A stretch of 15,375 nt of DNA from JAVKLU01 sp031538895 (lineage in GTDB: Bacteria; Pseudomonadota; Gammaproteobacteria; Burkholderiales; Burkholderiaceae), in the NCBI GenBank assembly GCA_031538895.1, contig JAVKLU010000077.1, forward strand, positions 1 through 15,375. The letters are read 5' to 3'. A model generated the notes under the pieces. That model did no database searches and was not told where the DNA came from. It worked only from the letters and a program-made list of their open reading frames with translations. The position numbers were made by a program, and so were the translations under genes. Shown here piece by piece: positions 8,901 to 15,375 of the stretch. How positions within the stretch are numbered: position 1 is the first letter of the stretch; every line of letters starts with the position of its first letter.

Positions 8901-11900
8901 TGCTGATGCACTTGCGTTAACATTAGTGTAGTTTAAGGTGCCATTTCCATTGAAAGTATCGGCAACTGCAACATTTGAGGCAGCAACTAAACTTGTATTA
9001 CCTATTGTCGTAAATGTGACATTAGATAGGTTAACTGTATTAGTTTTATCATAGGTTTTAGTAACATTATTAATTGAGACGGTGATGTTTTTTACAGTAA
9101 TGGCACTGTTTGAATTATTCGCAAAAGTAATATTATAATTGCTACCATTATTGCCATCATTAATGATTTGTGCGGATCCATTTGCACTAACACCAACCAC
9201 TTTATTTCCTCCAACGTTACGCGCGCCTGAACCCAAAAAAGTATAGGTAACATTAGTTGCGTTAAAACTATCAGTGCTAAATAACTGAGTTCCTGAACTG
9301 GCCTGTAAACCTGCAGTACCATTACCTAAACCTACACCGCCGTCATATTCTTTACTAATATTGATACTTGTTACGGTGACATTTACTGGTGTGATACTAC
9401 TATTAGTATTTGCGACTGATGTAATATCATAGTTATTACCCCCTCCAGATGCACCATCTGTGATTGTTACATTACTTAATGTCAGAGTATAATTACTCAA
9501 ACCTGCATTTTTTGTATTAAAAGTAGACGTACCACTCGCACTATCTGATCCAAACAGTCTTGTTCCACCAGCAGTCACAATAGTCGCATTAGTAACCAGC
9601 GATGTGCCATCATAAACTTTGGTCAAATTTGCTAAGCTTAGACTAACATTAACTTTTGTGATTACACTGCTTGTATTGTCAACATAAGTAATGTTGTAAT
9701 TCTGATTAACAGAGCTTCCCGTGCCATTCGTATCTGTAATACTGGCATTACTTAAGCTGACTACCTTGCCAGTACCTGCATTTTTATTTGCAAATGCAAA
9801 ACTTCCGCCGCTTAATACATCATTTCCATTGACGCCGCTGCTAACCAAACTCCCACCAACAATTCTAATTGAGCCATTAACAACGTTCGTAGTTCCATCA
9901 TATGCTTTAGTAGTATTTACCGAGGATAAGCGAAGTGTTCTAGGGCTAATAGTACTATTAAGATTATTACTATAAGTAATATTATAATTTAGGTTACTGT
10001 TCCCATCATTAATTGAAATATTACTGACAGAAACTGTTTTGTTTCCATTTCCTGCATTGATATTAGTATAAACAAAATTTGCATTATCATAATTAAAACT
10101 ATCAGTGGAGAATAACTGCGTTCCACCAACTGCGGTAGCCTCTTTAGTTGAATTAGCGTCAATACTTAATTGACCATCGTATATTTTTGTAAAGCTAACT
10201 GGTGCAATTGTCAAAGGTGCCGCAGTAATTGAACCAGACGGTAAAACTGGATATTGAACTTGATAATTGTCAGATAAATTAACACTTGAGACAGTTGAAT
10301 TAATTGACGCTCCAGACCCTGATAATGATTTATTAGCACCTACATTTTTGTCTAAAAACGAGAATACGGCAGAAACTAAAGTATCTCCTTCTCCCATCGT
10401 ACTGTTTTGTAAGGTCGCATTCGCAGAAACGCTCAAGGTACCGTTATAAACTTTTGTTACATTTCCACTACTGATCACCGTAATCACTCGTTTTTGAATC
10501 GTATTACTCGTATTACTTTCGTAAGTGACATCATAATTATTGCCACTATTACCATCAGATATTGTCACGTTAGAGGTTTTAACCACCGTTTTGTTACCGC
10601 CAAAATTACGCGCAGTATTTGCAACATCGTTATCATTAGTAAAAGCAAATGTTCCGCCAGTAATCGCATCATACGCATTACCACTTTTTATCACCACGCT
10701 AGGGCTTGCCGAAGTCGTGCCATCATAAACCTTGACCACACTTGAAGTTGTTAAGGTTAATGCGACTTTATCAATGCTACTTACGGTGTTGTTAACGTAA
10801 CTGACTTGATAGTTTTGCCCATTATTACCATCTACTATTTGAACGTTACTTATAGTGATTGTTTTATTTCCCGAACCCGCATTTTTATCGGTATAACTAA
10901 AATTTCCTTTAAAAACAGGGGTAACGCCTAATGAAGTCACATAATTATCAGAACCTAAAAAACTACCGCCGCTGATGGTGACCCCATTAGCTAGAGTGCT
11001 CACATTACCAACGTTGGTCGTGCCATCATAGGCTTTAGTTCCTGAAGCCCCTGCTGTAAACGTAATGTTCGCCTTATTAATAATCACTTGCCCATTGGTT
11101 TTAGTACCGCTGGCCAGACTGGCATAGTTCAATATTTTGCCGGCCGCTGTAAATTCCACTTGATTGGTATCAATCACATAGGTTCCAGCATTACGAATCG
11201 AATTATTTTGACTGACACCGTTTAAAGTAAATTGCGCATTACCCAATACCCCACTTTGCGTATCACTATCAATTAGACCCGTGACACTGTAACCACCGGT
11301 ATTGCTCGAATCGTTAAAATTAGAACTCGCCGCGCTGTAATTTGCCGCTGTATAGTTAACTGTATAGTTATTTCCTACTAGATTTAACACTGGTACGACG
11401 CGATAAAGGAAATTTACGGCCTTGGACGAATTAACCACAGAAGTAAATCCACTGCTGTCGGTCGCGTCACCAACAATCGTGCTATATTTTTTAGTCGCAT
11501 TAGAACTAGGAATCACCGCACCGTCACTGGTACCAATTTTTGCAAGTAACGCGGCAGTATTAGCATTACCTGAAGCAATCACCACTGTTTTATTAGCGCC
11601 CGCCCGGATTCCCTTATCAACAATCGTACCAATCAGAACATCGCCTTGAGTCAAATTACCATTTGCTTTACTGGATTCTTGCGCTAATGAAACCCCATTA
11701 CCCCCAGCCAAAAAGACATTACCGCCGGTTGAGCTGACGTTACCGTTCAAAGTCAAATTACGTCCAGACAAAATATTCATATTACTCGAGGCAGAAACCG
11801 TACCCAAATCAGTATTTAGACTGTTCGTAATATTGACCACGCTAGCGTTCGATACGGAAATTTGTCCGTTAAGGGCGTTATCAATATTCGTTAGGGTGAT

Positions 11901-14900
11901 ATTGCCACTGCCACCCGCACTGATATTGGTAGTCCCTGTCACATTCACTATCCCTGTAACGCTGAGGGCGCCGTTAGACGACTTAAATGTTAAATTACCG
12001 GCATTGATTGATGAAAAACTGGCGTCACTTGCTGAACTTGAGGTCTGATTAATCGTTACATCGGCACCTGTCAAATTTAATGTGGCATTAACACCCCCAG
12101 AAATCGCGACACCTGTATTCGCATTCGCATCGAATTTGATTGCTGTACCTGTGCCATTACTCACCGTAAAATTATTCGTGCCAAACACAATACCTTTACC
12201 TGATGCACTGTTATTACCGATAAAAGTAGCATTTCCTAATATGGAAACGTTGGAGCCGTTGTTAAACACGAGACCATTAGATGACCTATCGCCAGCGCCC
12301 AAAAGCTCAAATCTACCGCTAGATGACTGAATGTTTAAACTTCCCGCAACTTTCACTGCGTCGTTAGCTAACGACGATGTCGCCCCGTTGATCGTAGCGT
12401 TTAATTTTGTCGTCCCGTTACTTGCCGTAATTCTGACGCCATCTGCAATTGCTATCGCGCTAGCAGTACCATCATTTGTCGCATTGATGGTCAGATTACC
12501 AGCACCTACTAACTGTGCATTACTTGAAAAACTCAAGGTATGCGAAGTGTTTGCCGTACCGCCGGTCACATTCAAATTCATGGACACGGAGCCGGATCCG
12601 CTGGCTTGCAAATTATTAACACCGGTTAAGCTTAGTGCTGGGCTTGTAGCATTGGACGCAGCATTGTTCGTTACGTTAATTGTGGCGACGCCAGTACCGA
12701 CGTTAAGCGTTGCACTGTTAAGCGACGACGCGCCATTAGCTACGATGCTAATCGTTCCATTATTGCTTTGCAGAGTGCTATTTAAATTGAATCCTTTACT
12801 AGCGTTTAGTGTTGCACGAGTGACGTTCACAGTACCCGCTAGAGACAGATTACCGCCTAAAGTCTTTACGCTAAAGTTATTCGCACTAACAGCACCCAAA
12901 GTGAGGTCCTCGGTTCCTTGAACTTCAATGGACAAGTCACTGCCGGCCAAATTGGTTGTTGCATCCGCTAAAGTGGTATTTCCACCGCTTAATAAGGATT
13001 TATTTGCCGTGCTTGCGTTACCCACTAAACCTAGTCTACTGTTTGTCGCACTGGAAAACCGCGCCACATCGCCCGATGCCGCGCCTAAAACTAAACCATT
13101 ACCCGAACCGGTATTTTGACCATTCAAGGTGACATTACCACTGATACTGTGAGTCCCCGCCGTCACTACCAACCCCGACGCGTTATTACTACTGCTACCG
13201 CTCAGAGACAAGCTGCCATTTGTCGATGACAAGTTGGTCGCTGGGGTCGCTACATTTGCCAGCCGAAAACCCGCTTTAGCTGAATCTGTACTGGCGGAGG
13301 TTCCTCGAATCGTTGCATTACCATCAGCCGCGCTGATGTTTACTCCTGCACCACTCAAGACCACACCAAAACCAGCGCTACTGGATGAGTTAAATGTCAC
13401 ATTTCCCTTTAAGGCCAACACAGTTCCTGCAATTAGCTCCGTCGCATCCGCCCCTGCACTGTCAGTATTAGTGTTATTAACGCTGAATGTCAGATTACCG
13501 CCACTGCTTGCGCACAAAGTGACGTTTTGCCCCATTGTTAAAGTTTTACTCGTACTGCTATTGAGCGTGATAGTGGCATTACCGCCCACCGTAATTGTGC
13601 TATTGGTTATTGAAGAGTTTCCAACAGCAGAAATGTTCACGCTGCTGTTGCCCGTATTAAAAGTTGTATTTTCGATGCCAATCCCACCCGCCGTGGCTGT
13701 CAGCGTAACAGTATTCGATGTGCTTCCAGTCGTCGTCAGATTGCCACTGAATAGCAAACCATTGGTCGCGTTAATGGCGATATTTGCCGTCGCATTCACT
13801 CGGGTAATATTTAATACTCCTGTATTGGCCGATGTCAGGTTGACGTTACTGGCGTTAAGTACCGCCACGGAACCAAAAGTATTATCACTGCCATTGGCCA
13901 CCACTGAACCAGTGGCATCAAAAGTCGTCACATTGCTAACTACCTTGCCAGAAATATTAATCGAACCATTTTTATTGGTCAGATTCAGGTTATTCACGGT
14001 AACACAAGTGAGACTAATGTCATTACCGCTAGAGTTGACGAGAATAGCGATATTGCCTGTCGCCAAATTACTCGCGATATTCGCACCCATGCCAACAATG
14101 CCTTTATTTGTCCCCGAACTTGTTCCTGATAAACTCAAATCAAAAGCTTGACCTGCAATGATGGGCGCAAATAAAGTCGTTGATGCCATATTGACACCTG
14201 CACTTGCACCACTACCAGCAAAGCCAATATTGCCTGCGACGCTTAAATTACCGGCACTAAAATTCAGGCCCACCCCGGAAGTACTGGTCCCATTGACACT
14301 CAACTGCGTCGATAACTTACCCAGGCTCGTACCGGTCACATTAATATCAGCACCTACGCCACTGGTCGAAATTCCGTTAATTTTCGTCACTCCCGATAGG
14401 GACGAAATCTTGTTATTACCCTCCAAGCTTATGCCGGTACTTGTACCTGAGCCACCGTTAACAGTGACACTACCTTGACTGCTCAATGACGAGGCATTAC
14501 TAAAGACAAGACCTTTAGCCTCTCCGCTACCATTCCCTGTAATGGTCAATCCGGTAGAGCTCGCAGAGGTATCCCACGAGTTATTACCCAAAACATTCAA
14601 AGAGGTTCCAGTACTGGCATTAACCGTAACAGAACCTGTACCACCACTGACGCTAATGGTCGAATTATTAAATGTTGATGCGGAACTCCCCGAAAAAGTA
14701 CCCGCGGCGCTCAGATTTAAATTCCCAGAGTTCGTTTGTAAAGAACTGTTATTTAATATCACACCGCCGCCAGCAGTCACATTCATATTCAGCGCGCCAA
14801 TTAGAACGTTTGCGGCGAGACCCACGGTCGAATTGACAATATTAATGTTTCCTGAGGCATTGAGCGTTGCCTGACTCGAATTTGTCCCCCCACCGGTTCT

Positions 14901-15375
14901 CGTCAGTCTGCTATCACTAATACTAAGATTGCTTCCCGCAGAAATATTGACGGCCCCACCTTCACTGGCTAATAAAGAGTTCGTACTAATATTGACTGCA
15001 TTGGACGCTTTAATATCAATCGATCCGCCATTCGTATTGACAGTCGCATTAGTGAAGCTGACCGAACTCGCGTTACCCCCACTCGTACCTTGAAGCTTCA
15101 CTGAAAGAGACCCTGTGTCCGCACCTGTCGAACTAATTGTCGCGTTATTAATCAAAATAGCGCCATCGCTTAACAAATTTAAGGTCGTCGCAGTCGCACC
15201 TGTTCTTTTATTAATGGTCGCATTGTCAACGGTAATATTGCCACTTCCCGAACCACTACCCGCCGTTGAAATCGTCACGCTGGTTCCGTTATTTAAGGAA
15301 GCTTCAATTGTCGCGTTATTCACTGTCGCCGTCGCATTCGATCCAAAATTCCAAATCCCGCCTGTATTCGTACCA
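5946..15375 (-). CDS. giant YDG/MBG-repeat haemagglutinin-like adhesin (C-terminal part)
   Basis: An uninterrupted frame of at least 3,142 codons ends at TGA (5946-5948) and stays open to the right edge. The GTG at 15323 is only an internal codon, since 17 further codons (GTNTGGIWNFGSNATAT) precede it in frame. N to C it shows: a Gly/Ser/Thr/Asn-rich beta-helix region with GNITV, GSLSV and GNLSLSG strands (about 15375-11560); a linker with an MBG-like module (about 11420-11090); 17 YDG modules (about 11085-6301); and a roughly 115-residue tail ending KTGNGI. The two cysteines I noticed in the frame, both in the beta-helix part, match the cysteine-poor style of secreted fibrous adhesins. There is no C-terminal beta-barrel, which argues against a classical autotransporter and for two-partner secretion. 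The TPS domain, signal peptide and TpsB transporter would lie beyond the edge. The role as a surface or secreted adhesin is inferred from architecture. The frame is intact, so it does not look like a pseudogene. Confidence 0.9.
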   Translation of the reverse strand, partial: GTNTGGIWNFGSNATATVNNATIEASLNNGTSVTISTAGSGSGSGNITVDNATINKRTGATATTLNLLSDGAILINNATISSTGADTGSLSVKLQGTSGGNASSVSFTNATVNTNGGSIDIKASNAVNISTNSLLASEGGAVNISAGSNLSISDSRLTRTGGGTNSSQATLNASGNINIVNSTVGLAANVLIGALNMNVTAGGGVILNNSSLQTNSGNLNLSAAGTFSGSSASTFNNSTISVSGGTGSVTVNASTGTSLNVLGNNSWDTSASSTGLTITGNGSGEAKGLVFSNASSLSSQGSVTVNGGSGTSTGISLEGNNKISSLSGVTKINGISTSGVGADINVTGTSLGKLSTQLSVNGTSTSGVGLNFSAGNLSVAGNIGFAGSGASAGVNMASTTLFAPIIAGQAFDLSLSGTSSGTNKGIVGMGANIASNLATGNIAILVNSSGNDISLTCVTVNNLNLTNKNGSINISGKVVSNVTTFDATGSVVANGSDNTFGSVAVLNASNVNLTSANTGVLNITRVNATANIAINATNGLLFSGNLTTTGSTSNTVTLTATAGGIGIENTTFNTGNSSVNISAVGNSSITNSTITVGGNATITLNSSTSKTLTMGQNVTLCASSGGNLTFSVNNTNTDSAGADATELIAGTVLALKGNVTFNSSSSAGFGVVLSGAGVNISAADGNATIRGTSASTDSAKAGFRLANVATPATNLSSTNGSLSLSGSSSNNASGLVVTAGTHSISGNVTLNGQNTGSGNGLVLGAASGDVARFSSATNSRLGLVGNASTANKSLLSGGNTTLADATTNLAGSDLSIEVQGTEDLTLGAVSANNFSVKTLGGNLSLAGTVNVTRATLNASKGFNLNSTLQSNNGTISIVANGASSLNSATLNVGTGVATINVTNNAASNATSPALSLTGVNNLQASGSGSVSMNLNVTGGTANTSHTLSFSSNAQLVGAGNLTINATNDGTASAIAIADGVRITASNGTTKLNATINGATSSLANDAVKVAGSLNIQSSSGRFELLGAGDRSSNGLVFNNGSNVSILGNATFIGNNSASGKGIVFGTNNFTVSNGTGTAIKFDANANTGVAISGGVNATLNLTGADVTINQTSSSASDASFSSINAGNLTFKSSNGALSVTGIVNVTGTTNISAGGSGNITLTNIDNALNGQISVSNASVVNITNSLNTDLGTVSASSNMNILSGRNLTLNGNVSSTGGNVFLAGGNGVSLAQESSKANGNLTQGDVLIGTIVDKGIRAGANKTVVIASGNANTAALLAKIGTSDGAVIPSSNATKKYSTIVGDATDSSGFTSVVNSSKAVNFLYRVVPVLNLVGNNYTVNYTAANYSAASSNFNDSSNTGGYSVTGLIDSDTQSGVLGNAQFTLNGVSQNNSIRNAGTYVIDTNQVEFTAAGKILNYASLASGTKTNGQVIINKANITFTAGASGTKAYDGTTNVGNVSTLANGVTISGGSFLGSDNYVTSLGVTPVFKGNFSYTDKNAGSGNKTITISNVQIVDGNNGQNYQVSYVNNTVSSIDKVALTLTTSSVVKVYDGTTSASPSVVIKSGNAYDAITGGTFAFTNDNDVANTARNFGGNKTVVKTSNVTISDGNSGNNYDVTYESNTSNTIQKRVITVISSGNVTKVYNGTLSVSANATLQNSTMGEGDTLVSAVFSFLDKNVGANKSLSGSGASINSTVSSVNLSDNYQVQYPVLPSGSITAAPLTIAPVSFTKIYDGQLSIDANSTKEATAVGGTQLFSTDSFNYDNANFVYTNINAGNGNKTVSVSNISINDGNSNLNYNITYSNNLNSTISPRTLRLSSVNTTKAYDGTTNVVNGSIRIVGGSLVSSGVNGNDVLSGGSFAFANKNAGTGKVVSLSNASITDTNGTGSSVNQNYNITYVDNTSSVITKVNVSLSLANLTKVYDGTSLVTNATIVTAGGTRLFGSDSASGTSTFNTKNAGLSNYTLTLSNVTITDGASGGGNNYDITSVANTNSSITPVNVTVTSINISKEYDGGVGLGNGTAGLQASSGTQLFSTDSFNATNVTYTFLGSGARNVGGNKVVGVSANGSAQIINDGNNGSNYNITFANNSNSAITVKNITVSINNVTKTYDKTNTVNLSNVTFTTIGNTSLVAASNVAVADTFNGNGTLNYTNVNASASAGDRTVVVSNVGINDQNNGNNYQITYVNNTTSTINKAIISVGNLAVSNKVYDGTKIATLTSSGSSSLTWTGNIAGDDISVAQSGSGSAQFNTENVGNNISVQIAGLSLSGAAVSNYQLAEFQTSVSANITARPVTFGLNSVDKVYDGTRNVNDPIAIIGGSLANASHTAANLKDSFSGGSYVFGSQHVGSNRTASKVTNVTISDGNNGNNYVVTYLNKTGTISAREITITPNTYTKIYDGTRTIAGTGNGISSGILGTGDTITNNYTLRFVDKNAGTGNRQVEIINDTLSIVDADNVSVNSNYLINTERNTSSTITQAPITFTVVNPVNKVYDGTVTANASFEKNGTIYGADRITNNGSFSFNNKNVGAGNKTVSLSGVIITDGTPNGDNNYLIEYVNNTASTISPLNLTVGLANITKTYDGTTNVNVNLNLTAGQLLLSSELGNGTSALARNDAIRTGNFTFNDKNVGTNMTVTVNSLNISDQNNSNNYQITYSNNTNSQITKANVTLIAPSNVSKIYDGTTAGPSNITAVVDASSRDQKGVGDVFSEASVSYTDKNAGIGNKTVSMNSVTVRDAGGTDMSGNYNLTYRQNIRASILKRDITLTLGSINKVYDGTVNASGNFSVVSGSLADGDALREAKLLFNDRHVGTDKAVRINNSDRDIVSDNLNNVDNYNITKVNGQANISAANITLSASNVVKTYDGNLLGNGTIVVLGGDNGTKLAAGDSYLSGTYVYKDKNVGADKIVELSRVKIGRSDSDDSSSNYNFIYKDSSNHIINKALLTTTGFNVLSKVFDGKNTANVDVSGVRLVGNIISGDAPVVTEIKASYDNGFAGQNKLVTLQDAILTGAGAGNYQVVLPKTPFGSDITGGITDISSVATPQYLSGNVLAGATRYLTPSSQVGILESFVKSNQGMRMPVGLTAYSANQPKVETQFSRLLPEETNNLNASANVKDFPPVPTLATGSKNDKLAKSKFDRVLRKTGNGI
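5949..6290 (-). other. non-repetitive C-terminal tail of the giant adhesin
   Basis: About 114 residues after the last YDG unit lose the Asn/Thr repeat style and become richer in Lys, Pro and Gln (YLTPSSQVGILESFV, PVGLTAYSANQPKVE, FPPVPTLATGSKNDKLAKSK). There is no hydrophobic helix, no LPxTG, no cysteine pair and no run of amphipathic strands ending in an aromatic residue, so no membrane barrel or sortase signal. Similar short tails end many TpsA-type proteins. Function is not known to me. Confidence 0.6.
6301..11085 (-). repeat. 17 tandem YDG/MBG-type modules in the giant adhesin
   Basis: Each module carries K-x-Y-D-G near its start, then a D-K-N-[VA]-G-x-x-K-x-V strand, then S-D-G-N-N-G-N-N-Y-x-I-T-Y-x-N-N-T and a closing x-S-x-I. 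The Lys codons of the KxYDG motifs start at (- strand) 11036, 10733, 10454, 10187, 9908, 9620, 9353, 9059, 8759, 8477, 8198, 7916, 7652, 7355, 7073, 6809 and 6530. The spacings are 101, 93, 89, 93, 96, 89, 98, 100, 94, 93, 94, 88, 99, 94, 88 and 93 residues, a mean of about 94. Variants are KVYNG (unit 3), KTYDK (unit 8) and KVFDG (unit 17, most divergent). These are protein-level repeats; the DNA copies differ widely, so they are old duplications. YDG/MBG modules are known as stacked Ig-like or beta-grasp-like stalk domains in bacterial surface proteins. Confidence 0.9.
11086..11420 (-). other. MBG-like linker module between beta-helix and YDG stalk
   Basis: This segment of the giant protein (NFLYRVVPVLNLVGNNYTV to IINKANITF) has a different layout from the YDG units: no KxYDG, but YSVTGLIDSDTQSGVLG followed by NAGTYVIDT and a closing INKA. 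That order (V-x-G-L/F-x-D-x-D-T, then N-A-G-T-Y) resembles the MBG modules that often precede YDG repeats in large haemagglutinins. It marks the change from beta-helix to stalk. Confidence 0.55.
11560..15375 (-). other. haemagglutinin-like beta-helix region of the giant adhesin
   Basis: About 1,270 residues made of short strands and turns of the type G-N-[ILV]-[TSN]-[LIV], typical of filamentous-haemagglutinin beta-helices. The first visible stretch (NNATIEASLNNGTSVTI, GNITVDNATINKRTGATATT) resembles the segment that follows the TPS domain in HMW/FHA-like proteins, so the N-terminus may not be far beyond the window edge. A second motif, G-[LIV]-x-[LFIV] as in AKGLVFSN, STGISLEG, ASGLVVTA, GNGLVLGA, SNGLVFNN and GKGIVFGT, recurs along the region. 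The two cysteine codons I noticed lie here (14004-14006 and 13512-13514). Confidence 0.75.

Noticed and set aside
6301..11085. CRISPR-like or recent tandem DNA repeat
   Set aside because: The period is about 280 bases, varies by up to 39 bases, and is coding; the similarity is at protein level only.
12331..14874. Long + strand open frames antisense to the adhesin (196, 305, 106 and 110 codons)
   Set aside because: They lie opposite the continuous, family-recognisable adhesin frame, and their products are biased Val/Leu/Pro/Ala strings without any domain. They arise because the repetitive Asn/Ser/Thr/Gly codons of the sense strand rarely give stops on the other strand.
15321..15323. GTG as start codon of the giant adhesin
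   Set aside because: The frame continues upstream for 17 codons to the window edge with the same sequence style, and no secretion signal follows the GTG.

Overview
The window looks like a chromosomal segment of a proteobacterium. Betaproteobacteria (Burkholderiales-like) is my best guess, from the style of ClpA, PmbA/TldE, trigger factor, ClpP and NrdR. GC is moderate and Shine-Dalgarno sequences are weak. The taxon is an inference from remembered protein families; there is no rRNA or tRNA in the window to support it.

Left part (1-5187, all + strand): a housekeeping block centred on protein quality control. It holds the C-terminal 332 residues of ClpA (gene enters from the left edge), pmbA/tldE, tig (trigger factor), clpP and nrdR. 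ClpA is the unfoldase partner of ClpP, trigger factor is the ribosome-bound chaperone often encoded just upstream of clpP, and NrdR is the Zn/ATP-cone repressor of ribonucleotide reductase genes. clpX, the usual downstream neighbour of clpP, is absent; nrdR sits 18 bases after clpP instead.

Middle (5188-5945): a convergent junction after nrdR, then a MarC/YhgN-type membrane protein on the - strand, then an 89-base gap.

Right part (5946-15375, - strand, 61% of the window): the C-terminal 3,142 codons of one giant open frame that runs off the right edge, so its start and secretion signal are not in view. Reading N to C it has a Ser/Thr/Gly/Asn-rich haemagglutinin-like beta-helix region, one MBG-like linker, 17 tandem YDG/MBG-type modules of 88-101 residues, and a short unrelated tail without a membrane barrel. 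This layout fits a two-partner-secretion (TpsA) or similar exported adhesin. Its most striking property is the density of N-x-S/T sequons, many at equivalent positions in successive repeats, which raises the possibility that it is a substrate of an HMW1C-like cytoplasmic N-glycosyltransferase. No transporter or glycosyltransferase gene is visible here.

No tRNA, rRNA, CRISPR array or insertion sequence was seen, and no gene-free stretch exceeds 180 bases.
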